From: Candidatus Babeliales bacterium
GTDB taxonomy: Bacteria > Babelota > Babeliae > Babelales > Vermiphilaceae
Length of the DNA stretch: 10,206 bases
Assembly (NCBI GenBank): GCA_020053845.1
Contig: JAGVMI010000046.1
Span: forward strand, 1 to 10,206
Direction: 5' to 3'
The notes under the pieces were generated by a model, which saw only the letters and a list, made by a program, of their open reading frames with translations, had not been told where the DNA came from and ran no database searches. Shown one piece after another: positions 1 to 6,483 of the stretch (within the stretch, counting starts at the first letter, position 1; every line of letters starts with the position of its first letter). A program made the translations under genes and the position numbers.

Positions 1-1
1 C

Positions 2-97
2 GATAAAGAATCCGGGCAGATAGTGGAAGTACTTGAGCAAGGCTATCTTTTCAAGGGTAAAGTACTGCGTCCAGCACGCGTGAGTGTTGCCCAATAA
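2..97 (+). CDS. grpE: GrpE nucleotide exchange factor, C-terminal end (partial)
   Basis: Only the last 31 codons and the TAA stop (95-97) are present; the 5' part lies outside the window. The reading frame gives [20 protein letters not shown] followed by VSVAQ. This matches the end of the GrpE C-terminal beta domain, where family members have a V-x-E-V-L-x-x-G-Y-x-x-x-x-R-V-L-R-P-A-x-V-x-V pattern. GrpE is the cytoplasmic nucleotide exchange factor that makes DnaK release ADP, and its beta domain contacts the DnaK ATPase domain. In many bacteria grpE is next to dnaK, dnaJ or hrcA. Here the downstream neighbour is an ankyrin remnant, so any chaperone partners must lie upstream or elsewhere. 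The identification rests on a short but characteristic tail. Confidence 0.88.
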   Translation, partial: DKESGQIVEVLEQGYLFKGKVLRPARVSVAQ

Positions 98-147
98 ATT
101 TTCTTTATAATTTCCGCGAAAAAGAGAGTTGCAATGTATATTTATTC
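98..147. other. Short intergenic stretch after grpE
   Basis: No gene is supported here. A perfect TATAAT hexamer is present at 106-111 on the plus strand, but no -35 box sits at the right distance: the nearest TTG-type hexamer, TTGCCC at 87-92, is only 13 bp away. No hairpin followed by a T-run was found that could end grpE transcription. The stretch may contain the eroded 5' part of the ankyrin remnant. Confidence 0.4.
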
Positions 148-364
148 GTTAACCAATGTGGCAATACGCTTATGCATTTAATTAGTGGCTCGCCTGATTC
201 ATATTAAAAGGTCGGCTTACTTACAGGGGCGGGGCGTCGACAGGTGCGCACATAATGCGTTTGGACAAACGCCGCTTGAGTATGCGCGGCAAAAAAGAGA
301 TGCGAACGTGGTGCAAGCTCTTGAAGACTGGGAAAAATTGATGCAAGCAGCAGATAAAGCTTAG
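148..364 (+). pseudogene. Decayed ankyrin-repeat gene remnant (one nonsense codon, one frameshift)
   Basis: Two reading frames join into ankyrin-repeat sequence. The first frame (from about 148) reads VNQCGNTLMHLISGSPDSY, then a TAA stop at 205-207, then KVGLLTGAG to 234. After an apparent one-base shift at about 235, the second frame (236-364) reads VDRCAHNAFGQTPLEYAR and onward to a TAG stop at 362-364. G-N-T-L-x-H-L and G-Q-T-P-L-E-Y-A are the ankyrin G-x-T-P-L-H-x-A turn/helix motif. L-L-T-G-A-G followed by V-D matches the L-L-x-x-G-A-D-V segment. The frame containing the first repeat has no start codon before that repeat, so the 5' part is also missing. The longest intact piece is 59 codons from a GTG at 185, without a convincing ribosome binding site. 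Ankyrin repeats mediate protein-protein contacts and are often effector-like in intracellular bacteria. The stop lies 2 bp from the stop of the convergent next gene. Confidence 0.72.
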
Positions 365-366
365 AA

Positions 367-1473
367 TTACTTCACAAAGAAGTTCAAAAGCCCAATTACC
401 AGCTCAATGAAAATAAGCAAAATAATAAGCACTGAGAGTAAATCTTCGCGCGTCACATCGATTTTGTTTTGATAGGTCGATTGAATATCGTGAATAATGC
501 TGAGTTTGCGATCGATGCCTTGCTGCCAGTTTTTCAAATCGAGCTTATCTTTGAGTAGTTGGTACAGCTCTGAATAATAAGGTTCGCCAGCGAGCTTTAC
601 ACTTCCTTCAAGTCGCTCGGCAATCACTGAGATATCCACGCGCATTTTGCTCAGGCGAGACATTGGATCGCCTTCAACTGACGTAGCAAACGGCAGATAC
701 GAGATGAGTGGCAGATTGCGCCCTTCACCTTCGTACATCTTATTGAGTTGCTGATCGAGCAAGCGGTCAAAATAGCGCAGCTCAAGCTGCTGTATGTTTG
801 CAAATTCAAAAAAGTCTAAAATCTCACGATATTCTGCATCATAGAGGAATGCTGCATCGGTATCGATGATAATGAGATCGCCACGGAAATAGCCGATATC
901 GCCTTCGAGGATATCGTTCTTTTGCGGTTCTGAAAGATCTTGCGTTTCAAAACGTAACATCGATGCAATAATTGCGCCATAATCTCTCTTAAGCTGCGCA
1001 ATATCGCCAATTGAGCTGTCAGGCGTTACTTGTACCACGGTGTACGAAGTGTTCATCTGGAAAAATATGGGCTTAGTAATGCAGCGCTCGATGGTTTTGA
1101 AGATCGATTTTACGTCCATCACGCTTTGCTCTTGGTACTGATTATGCATCGTTACCAATTGCTTGCGCAGATCGCTTAATGTTCCTGAAAAGGGGACTTG
1201 ATACGTAAGCGAGATAGTGCCGAAGTTGTGTATTTTACTGCCAATAAAACGTGTGCTTTCATGCGGATGGGGCAGATCAACAGCCAAAGGCGTGTGATAG
1301 TTCTTAAAGTACTTAGGAAGCGAAAGGGGTACCAAACCAAGCGCGCGAATCTTTTGCACTTTTTCAAGGTTGATGTCGTCCCCAACATCATACGCCTGAA
1401 ATATGTAGACGTTGCCTGAAAAGTGGTGGTTCTTAAAATTGTTGTGTGCCTTAGATTCCGTTCCCTCTGGCAT
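367..1473 (-). CDS. Conserved protein of unknown function with C-terminal membrane anchor
   Basis: This is a 368-residue protein. The chosen ATG (1471-1473) has a GAGGA ribosome binding site at 1481-1485, 7 nt upstream. A further in-frame ATG at 1519-1521 would add 16 residues but has no such site and would overlap the start of the divergent permease gene. The N-terminal region (NVYIFQAYDVGDDINLEKV, near residue 21) looks like a folded beta-alpha start. The middle contains an acidic, aromatic stretch ending in the motif ANIQQLELRYFDRLLD (about residues 225-240). A charged, possibly coiled-coil segment follows (about 300-342). The last 25 residues form one hydrophobic helix, LLSVLIILLIFIELVIGLL, ending in FFVK, so the protein is probably tail-anchored with a cytoplasmic body. 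The late R-V-x-x-L-x-type helix followed by a terminal membrane helix is reminiscent of the DUF155/RMD1/YagE family, but I cannot confirm that. No catalytic motif was recognised. Confidence 0.75.
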   Translation of the reverse strand: MPEGTESKAHNNFKNHHFSGNVYIFQAYDVGDDINLEKVQKIRALGLVPLSLPKYFKNYHTPLAVDLPHPHESTRFIGSKIHNFGTISLTYQVPFSGTLSDLRKQLVTMHNQYQEQSVMDVKSIFKTIERCITKPIFFQMNTSYTVVQVTPDSSIGDIAQLKRDYGAIIASMLRFETQDLSEPQKNDILEGDIGYFRGDLIIIDTDAAFLYDAEYREILDFFEFANIQQLELRYFDRLLDQQLNKMYEGEGRNLPLISYLPFATSVEGDPMSRLSKMRVDISVIAERLEGSVKLAGEPYYSELYQLLKDKLDLKNWQQGIDRKLSIIHDIQSTYQNKIDVTREDLLSVLIILLIFIELVIGLLNFFVK

Positions 1474-1513
1474 ATACAAATCCTCGTGTACGCAGTATAG
1501 TTTCGATACGTTA
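1473..1513. promoter_or_regulatory. Compact divergent promoter with overlapping -10 boxes
   Basis: On the plus strand TATACA (1473-1478), a 17-bp spacer and TATAGT (1496-1501) form a sigma70-like promoter for the permease, with transcription predicted to start near 1508. On the minus strand a TATACT -10 box (1494-1499) overlaps it back to back and would serve the membrane-anchored gene; its -35 box is not convincing. Overlapping -10 boxes would make the two promoters compete for polymerase. This is motif reading only. Confidence 0.35.
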
Positions 1514-2998
1514 ATGACCATACCACAATTTAATGAAGCGGCAAATGAGTATATGGGGTCAACGTTCGATCTTTCTTTTTCCCATCTTGCAATTATTGTA
1601 TGTGTGAGCGCTTGGCAGGCGGGGATTTCTACTTTTCTTTCGCTTGGCGTTGCGCTTGTTATGGTTCACTATGGCCGTTCGAGTAAAGTGCTGTCACTAT
1701 GCATGGCTTATCTAGCACCCTTTTGCGCAGTGCTGCCGTCATGGCTTGCGGTAGTGAGCATGGAGTATGCGTACCACCTTGAAGGGCTATATGCCATTAT
1801 TGCAGCGCATATGATGCTCAATATTCCTTTGTGCTGGTATGTGCTTAACGATATCTACCATCATGGTGATACGTTATTGTATCTAACGGCTCGCGGCTTG
1901 GGTGCAACATCGTGGCAGGCATATCGCAGCATCGTTATACCACAAGTGAAAGACAGTGTGCGCTCGCTTGCTCTGCTCGTGTTTATTCTCTGTTTTTCAA
2001 GCATTACGATTCCTAAATACGCGGCAACCATCTACTATCATCATACGATTAATAGTGCGCTCAGTGTTGCATGTGATATGCATGACTATACGATGGGAGT
2101 ATGCGCATGGCTGGTGCGCGTACTCTGTATTGTATGCTTGGTGTATTGCTGCGGCATGAAACGTGTGAGTATGCCACGAGCGCATTACTACGATGCTCCT
2201 ATGCGTGATACTAAGCATATACGAGGTTTTTTGGGTGCACTTGCGCTGTGGGCACTGTTTATAATAATTCCCTTGAGCGTAATCTTTTGGCTGTGTATTA
2301 AGTACTGTGCAGTATATTGGTACACACCATTGCTCCACCCTACATACGCTTCTCTGACTGTTGCGCTTGTCAGCAGTACGGTTGCTATGCTTTTTGCAAC
2401 GAGCTGTGTAGCACTAACCTTTGTGTTTTCGCCTCGTGTGATTCGTGTGATTGAGTTTATAGCATTATTGCCCTTCATAGTGGGCTCTGTAGCAATAGGC
2501 ATGTGTTGCGGCCTGATGAGCAATGGATATGCATCGCTCGTAGTTTCCCATGCATTAATTAATTATCCGCTTGCCTATGCCTGTATGCGGGCTTACATGC
2601 AGAAGTTTTCTTACGAGTGGATTTTGCAAGCGCGCAGCATGGGAGCTTCATATGCTACGGTAATGCGTACTATTATAGTGCCTCATGCATATGCGGCATG
2701 TATGCGTGCATGGGTATTAGCGGGATGCATGAGCCTTACTGAAGTGGGGGCGGCGCATGCAGTGCAAAAACGTGGATTGGTTACCCTTGCTATGCTTTTG
2801 CGTGAGTGCCGTGCAGGGGGCGATATGCGTGGTGTAATGCAGGTAAGTGTACTGGTGCTTGTGTGTACGCTGGTGGTAGCAGCAATCCCTCGTGTGCTGC
2901 AGCTTACGATACAATTTCTGGTTCAGGTTGGTCTTGCAATGAAGCGACTGCTTCCTTTACCGATTCAAATACTTTACCGGTTTCGACAAGGCGTTTAA
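1514..2998 (+). CDS. ThiP-like fused two-domain ABC transporter permease
   Basis: This is a 494-residue, very hydrophobic inner-membrane protein made of two tandem BPD_transp_1 permease modules, as in ThiP (thiamine) and FbpB/AfuB (ferric iron). Each half has the cytoplasmic EAA loop that docks the ATPase: GLGATSWQAYRSIVIP at about residues 128-143 and ARSMGASYATVMRTIIVP at about 373-390. The segment AHMMLNIPL, the LALLVFILCFSSITIP helix after the first EAA loop, and the late SLTEVGAA segment resemble ThiP most closely by eye. Substrate is therefore probably thiamine/thiamine phosphate or iron, unproven. The region before the W-Q-A helix is shorter than in ThiP and seems to lack its first membrane helix. 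The ATG at 1514 has no ribosome binding site and sits about 6 nt after the predicted transcript start; ATG 1553 is an alternative. There are 21 cysteines, many for this family. No ATPase or binding protein lies nearby. The last 31 codons overlap the convergent SulP gene. Confidence 0.85.
   Translation: MTIPQFNEAANEYMGSTFDLSFSHLAIIVCVSAWQAGISTFLSLGVALVMVHYGRSSKVLSLCMAYLAPFCAVLPSWLAVVSMEYAYHLEGLYAIIAAHMMLNIPLCWYVLNDIYHHGDTLLYLTARGLGATSWQAYRSIVIPQVKDSVRSLALLVFILCFSSITIPKYAATIYYHHTINSALSVACDMHDYTMGVCAWLVRVLCIVCLVYCCGMKRVSMPRAHYYDAPMRDTKHIRGFLGALALWALFIIIPLSVIFWLCIKYCAVYWYTPLLHPTYASLTVALVSSTVAMLFATSCVALTFVFSPRVIRVIEFIALLPFIVGSVAIGMCCGLMSNGYASLVVSHALINYPLAYACMRAYMQKFSYEWILQARSMGASYATVMRTIIVPHAYAACMRAWVLAGCMSLTEVGAAHAVQKRGLVTLAMLLRECRAGGDMRGVMQVSVLVLVCTLVVAAIPRVLQLTIQFLVQVGLAMKRLLPLPIQILYRFRQGV
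2904..2998. other. 95-bp convergent coding overlap (permease 3' end / sulP 3' end)
   Basis: The permease stop codon (TAA, 2996-2998) lies inside the sulP coding region, and the sulP stop (complement of TTA at 2904-2906) lies inside the permease coding region. On the minus strand this DNA encodes the end of the STAS domain (KVFESVKEAVASLQ and an acidic tail). On the plus strand it encodes a basic, partly hydrophobic permease tail (LTIQFLVQVGLAMKRLL and beyond). No intrinsic terminator is visible between the genes, so the two transcripts should overlap. Confidence 0.85.
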
Positions 2999-4529
2999 AC
3001 ACCGTAGATTGACTGAGCAATTGCTCAGCAATGTGCGCATGTACACGCGCTACGAGCACATTAATTGAACGTCCTTCAAGCAAGCGTATCATTTCATCAA
3101 ATGCCATGATGCCATCAAGATCTACAAAGGAAACAGAGCGCAGTTTGATAATAATGGTTGAATACTCAGCAAAATCATGCTCACAGCGTGCAACATGCGA
3201 TTGTGCATTAATGTATACAAGCGGCCCTTGAATTGCATACACAAGCAGATCTGCACGGTATCCAGGCTTATTTTCTGGAGGAGTTTTCTTAGGTGCACGC
3301 GTGACGTGGTAACTTCCGCGCGCCATAGTATCAAGGAAGAATACGAGTGATATTGCAGTGCCCGCAAGAAGTCCTGAGAGCGCATCTTTTGCCACACAAA
3401 TGAAGGCCACGCCACACACCATGAAAAACTGCATGCGGCTATTGTTCCAAAACAGATTGAATTTGGTAAACCCAACAATGCGCATGCCACTATTGGTGAG
3501 CAATCCTGCAATTACTGCATGGGGCAAGTATCCAATCATAGGCAAGAACACTATTACCACAAGTGCAGCGCCTAATGCGATCATAAGCTGTGCAATGCGG
3601 TCTGAAATACCAAGCTGAATAGCTACTGCGGTGCGCCCGATAGGCGATGAGCCTATAAACCCGCCAAACAAGCCTGAAGCGATGTTAGCAAATGCAATGC
3701 CGCGCATTTCATGCTCTTTGCGATGCTTGGTATTTGTCCAGCCATCAGCAACGCGCGCTGCAATCATTGTTTCGATAATTACAATAAAGCCGAGCGTAGC
3801 GGCCGCTGAAAGCACTTCAATTGATATCATCGGTAGTGAAAAGCTAAGCAGCTTCAAATGTGTAACGGATGATGCTGAGCTGATGGTGCTCAATGTGCAC
3901 GGTATGAATCCTTGCTTGCACAAATAGCCGGCTAAAATGCCGAGCAAGGTTACAAAAAGACTGCTCGGGATGCCCAAGAAAGGAATAGTGCTGCGCCGTT
4001 GCAGGAGCAGTGCAATGGCAAATACCACAAACGCCGTGAGTGACCAAGAGGGGTACACGGCAAGCGTTGCCATAATCCGATCGAATGCTTTAGAAACGTG
4101 CACGAGATGTTCCACGCCAAGCGCCGGCGAAAATTGCTGAATAATAAGCATTAAGCCGCCGCCTAGTGATAATCCCTGAATTGTGCTGGCAGGAATAAAT
4201 ACAAGATATTTATCCAAGCGTAAAAACCATGCAATCGTGATAATGATGCCTGCAAATAGGGTGATGCTCGTTACAAATGCAGGATCTTTACCAAGCGCAT
4301 AAGAAGCGAGAATACCAACGCTCAGCCCTGAAGGCCCGATAATGCCGTAGTTGCTTCCGCCAGCCAAGCCACCCATGATCCCACACCAAAACGCCGTGAC
4401 AATCCCCATAGTTGCAGGTACACCGCATGCGACCGCAAGCGATAAGCAGACAGGCACATACAGAAATGTCATTGCAACAGCTGGAATGAACTGTTTGTGT
4501 ATGCGGTTGAATAATGAGATCAGTTGCAT
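2904..4529 (-). CDS. SulP-family anion transporter with C-terminal STAS domain
   Basis: This is a 541-residue inner-membrane secondary transporter of the SLC26/SulP family, which moves sulfate, bicarbonate, chloride or dicarboxylates. The N-terminal half holds the family's sulfate-transporter core, including GGSNYGIIGPSGLSVG at about residues 57-72, the G-S-x-x-x-x-x-G-P signature. About a dozen hydrophobic segments follow to about residue 400. A linker rich in Lys and Pro (RAPKKTPPENK) leads to a cytoplasmic STAS domain from about residue 429 (LVYAIQGPLVYINAQ). Its SVSFVDLDGI loop (about 466-474) is the equivalent of the D-S-S-G site of SpoIIAA-type STAS proteins. Length is normal for the family. 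The ATG at 4527-4529 is preceded by GAGGA, 7 nt upstream. The gene begins 10 nt after the lepA stop, so it is probably co-transcribed and coupled. The substrate cannot be read from sequence alone. Confidence 0.92.
   Translation of the reverse strand: MQLISLFNRIHKQFIPAVAMTFLYVPVCLSLAVACGVPATMGIVTAFWCGIMGGLAGGSNYGIIGPSGLSVGILASYALGKDPAFVTSITLFAGIIITIAWFLRLDKYLVFIPASTIQGLSLGGGLMLIIQQFSPALGVEHLVHVSKAFDRIMATLAVYPSWSLTAFVVFAIALLLQRRSTIPFLGIPSSLFVTLLGILAGYLCKQGFIPCTLSTISSASSVTHLKLLSFSLPMISIEVLSAAATLGFIVIIETMIAARVADGWTNTKHRKEHEMRGIAFANIASGLFGGFIGSSPIGRTAVAIQLGISDRIAQLMIALGAALVVIVFLPMIGYLPHAVIAGLLTNSGMRIVGFTKFNLFWNNSRMQFFMVCGVAFICVAKDALSGLLAGTAISLVFFLDTMARGSYHVTRAPKKTPPENKPGYRADLLVYAIQGPLVYINAQSHVARCEHDFAEYSTIIIKLRSVSFVDLDGIMAFDEMIRLLEGRSINVLVARVHAHIAEQLLSQSTVFKRLVETGKVFESVKEAVASLQDQPEPEIVS
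3013..3028. repeat. Perfect 16-bp palindrome CTGAGCAATTGCTCAG
   Basis: The sequence CTGAGCAATTGCTCAG is its own reverse complement and begins 15 bp after the permease stop codon, within the sulP STAS coding region. As RNA it can fold into a 6-bp stem with an AATT loop. It is not followed by a T-run on either strand, so it is not a standard intrinsic terminator. It may be a chance result of the Glu-Gln-Leu-Leu-Ser codons. Confidence 0.6.
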
Positions 4530-4536
4530 GGCAAAG

Positions 4537-4541
4537 TCCTC
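4537..4541 (-). promoter_or_regulatory. sulP ribosome binding site overlapping the lepA stop codon
   Basis: The minus strand reads TGAGGACTTTGCC then ATG. The TGA is the lepA stop and the GAGGA is the sulP Shine-Dalgarno sequence, 7 nt from the start. Ribosomes finishing lepA would expose or re-use this site, the usual arrangement for translational coupling. Confidence 0.75.
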
Positions 4542-6360
4542 ATTTTTTCAGGATAGACAAGAATGCTTCTTGTGGTACTTCAACGTTACCTACTTGCTTC
4601 ATCTTCTTCTTGCCCTCTTTTTGCTTCTCAAGCAATTTACGCTTTCGCGTAATGTCACCGCCATAACATTTTGCAGTTACGTCTTTTCTGAGGGGAGCAA
4701 CGCGCTCGCGCGCAATAACTTTGGCGCCAATTGCTGCTTGGATAACAACTTCAAAAAGCTGGCGCGGAATTGCAGCCTTGAGGCGTTCTGCGAGTTCACG
4801 GCCCATGTAATATGATTTATCAACATGTACAATGGTAGAAAGTGCATCAACAGCTTTGCCATTCAAAAGAATGTCCATTTTGACAAGCTTTGCAGGTTCA
4901 TAGCCTGCCTCTTCATAGTCAAAGCTTGCATATCCAGAGCTTAATGATTTGAGCTGATCATAAAAATCGGTAGCAACTTCATTGAGCGGCAAGCGGTATT
5001 TAAGAATAACGCGTTGTTCATCAACGTAATCGAGTCCCGATTGCATTCCGCGCTTTTCTTCGCACAAGCTGATCAGGCTACCTAAATATTGTGTTGGGGT
5101 AATGATGGTAGCATTGATTATTGGTTCAAGTACTTCCGCAAGGCATTGTTGCTCGGGAAAGTCGGCAGGGCTTTCAATATTAATAAAACCTTCTTTGCCC
5201 TCAAGCTTCACTTTGTAAAGCACACTTGGTGCCGTAGCAATTACAGAAACGCCGTATTCTTGTTCAAGGCGCTGCTTGAAAACATCCATGTGCAAAAGGC
5301 CGAGAAAGCCGCAGCGAAAGCCTAAGCCAAGCGCAGCAGATGTTTTCTTCTCAACTGACACGCTTGCATCATTGAGTGTAAGCTTTTCAATTGCCTCACG
5401 CACTTGATCAAACTCTTCGCTATCAATAGGATATAGTCCGGCGAATACCATAGGCTTTGCCGGCTTGAAGCCAGGGAACGGGGTTACTTTGTGTTTGGTA
5501 TGATATACCGTATCGCCTACGCGCGCTTCTTTAACCGTTTTCATGCCGGTAATCAGATATCCTACTTGCCCTGCATAGAGTGTTTGCATTGGGGTAGGTT
5601 CTGGATACATAAGGCCAATTTCAAGCACTTCGTATGATTGCTCTGTTTGCGCAAGAGAGATTAAGTCACCCTTGCTGAGTACGCCATCTTCAAGCGCAAT
5701 AAGGCAGATCACTCCACGATAATCATCAAACCACGAGTCAAAAAGGAGTGCGCGTAATGGTTTTTCCACTGCGCCTTTAGGCTGCGGAATACGTTTAATA
5801 ACCGCCTCGAGCACGTCTTTAATTCCAAGGCCAGCCTTTGCAGAAGCGAGCACAATCTCATTAGCCTTGAAGTCAAATAATTTATCAAGCTGACGTGTTG
5901 CTGATTCAATATCTGCAGTGGGCAAATCGATTTTATTGATGACGGGTACTATGGCAAGATCTTGCTCGAATGCTAAGAAGAAGTTTGCCATGGTTTGTGC
6001 TTCAACGCCTTGCGAAGCATCAACAAGTAACAAAGCTCCCTGGCACGCATAAAGCGAGCGTGATACTTCATAGCTGAAGTCAACGTGACCAGGAGTATCG
6101 ATAAGGTTGAGTAGGTAAAGATTACCTTCATACTCATAGATCATCGATGCCGTTTGTGCTTTGACCGTGATGCCGCGCTCTTTTTCAACTTGTAGCTTAT
6201 CAAGGAACTGTTCAGCTTTAACGCGATCGGAAAGAGTACCTGTTATTTGAAGAAGACGATCCGAAAGCGTCGATTTTCCATGATCAATATGTGCAATAAT
6301 GGAAAAATTGCGAATGCGATCAGGAGTGAAATTTTTCAAATTAATTTTAGAAAGATCCAT
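4540..6360 (-). CDS. lepA: Elongation factor 4 (LepA), ribosome-associated GTPase
   Basis: This 606-residue translational GTPase acts on ribosomes; EF-4/LepA is linked to initiation, back-translocation and ribosome biogenesis under stress. All GTPase motifs are intact: G1 AHIDHGKST (23-31), G2 RGIT (62-65), G3 DTPGH (88-92), G4 NKID (142-145) and G5 SAK (173-175). LepA-specific features include ASQGVEAQT (115-123), the [16 protein letters not shown] segment in the EF-G III-like domain, and the C-terminal signature [17 protein letters not shown] with [10 protein letters not shown] just before the end. Length equals the family norm of about 600. The ATG at 6358-6360 was chosen because the family's N-terminus lies close before R-N-F-S-I-I-A-H. 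A longer reading from TTG 6426 adds 22 residues unlike the family and would start inside the promoter region. Only a weak AGG lies upstream of the ATG. sulP follows after 10 nt. Confidence 0.98.
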   Translation of the reverse strand: MDLSKINLKNFTPDRIRNFSIIAHIDHGKSTLSDRLLQITGTLSDRVKAEQFLDKLQVEKERGITVKAQTASMIYEYEGNLYLLNLIDTPGHVDFSYEVSRSLYACQGALLLVDASQGVEAQTMANFFLAFEQDLAIVPVINKIDLPTADIESATRQLDKLFDFKANEIVLASAKAGLGIKDVLEAVIKRIPQPKGAVEKPLRALLFDSWFDDYRGVICLIALEDGVLSKGDLISLAQTEQSYEVLEIGLMYPEPTPMQTLYAGQVGYLITGMKTVKEARVGDTVYHTKHKVTPFPGFKPAKPMVFAGLYPIDSEEFDQVREAIEKLTLNDASVSVEKKTSAALGLGFRCGFLGLLHMDVFKQRLEQEYGVSVIATAPSVLYKVKLEGKEGFINIESPADFPEQQCLAEVLEPIINATIITPTQYLGSLISLCEEKRGMQSGLDYVDEQRVILKYRLPLNEVATDFYDQLKSLSSGYASFDYEEAGYEPAKLVKMDILLNGKAVDALSTIVHVDKSYYMGRELAERLKAAIPRQLFEVVIQAAIGAKVIARERVAPLRKDVTAKCYGGDITRKRKLLEKQKEGKKKMKQVGNVEVPQEAFLSILKK

Positions 6361-6386
6361 GCTTGCATGATGCCTGGCAAAGGGGG

Positions 6387-6413
6387 TTATCAGTGAGGGT
6401 ATTTTTATCAGTG
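6387..6413. repeat. 9-bp direct repeat TTATCAGTG x2 at the lepA promoter
   Basis: TTATCAGTG occurs at 6387-6395 and again at 6405-6413, 18 bp apart start to start. The second copy overlaps the lepA -10 box and the first lies just downstream of the predicted transcript start. It could be a pair of regulator half-sites, or chance. Confidence 0.4.
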
Positions 6414-6438
6414 TATGCAAACTCAAATACCTTGTAAA
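6410..6438 (-). promoter_or_regulatory. Candidate lepA promoter
   Basis: On the minus strand TTTACA (complement of 6433-6438, five of six matches to TTGACA) is followed by a 17-bp spacer and TACACT (complement of 6410-6415, four of six matches to TATAAT). Transcription would start near 6403, about 43 nt before the lepA ATG. Spacing is ideal for a sigma70-type promoter. Confidence 0.5.
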
Positions 6439-6447
6439 TTAGCATTC

Positions 6448-6476
6448 TTGTCTTATTTTTTTGTTCGCGGTACTAT
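6448..6476 (+). promoter_or_regulatory. Candidate gyrA promoter
   Basis: TTGTCT (6448-6453), a 17-bp spacer and TACTAT (6471-6476) form a moderate sigma70-like promoter, each hexamer matching consensus at four of six positions. Transcription would start near 6483, giving a leader of about 100 nt. An alternative -10 box, TACAAT (6510-6515, five of six), lies downstream but lacks a recognisable -35 box. Confidence 0.4.
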
Positions 6477-6483
6477 GCTAGAA

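Noticed and set aside
369..383. Small inverted repeat ACTTC-ACAAA-GAAGT at the end of the membrane-anchored gene
   Set aside because: The 5-bp AT-rich stem has no following T-run on either strand, too weak to call a terminator.
1412..1513. Permease start at ATG 1412
   Set aside because: The 34 extra residues are antisense to the 5' part of the membrane-anchored gene, are not a membrane helix and have no family similarity.
2560..2770. High density of GCATG/ATGC words in the permease, considered as an uptake signal or repeat
   Set aside because: Spacing is irregular and fits codons for Ala, Cys, Met and His. No conserved longer word was found.
4351..4815. 154-codon plus-strand frame antisense to the sulP/lepA junction
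   Set aside because: It crosses two well-supported genes on the other strand. Its composition is that of a shadow frame.
6361..6426. N-terminal extension of LepA from a TTG at 6426
   Set aside because: The extra 22 residues do not resemble LepA, and the TTG lies upstream of the predicted transcript start, inside the promoter. ATG 6360 gives the family length.
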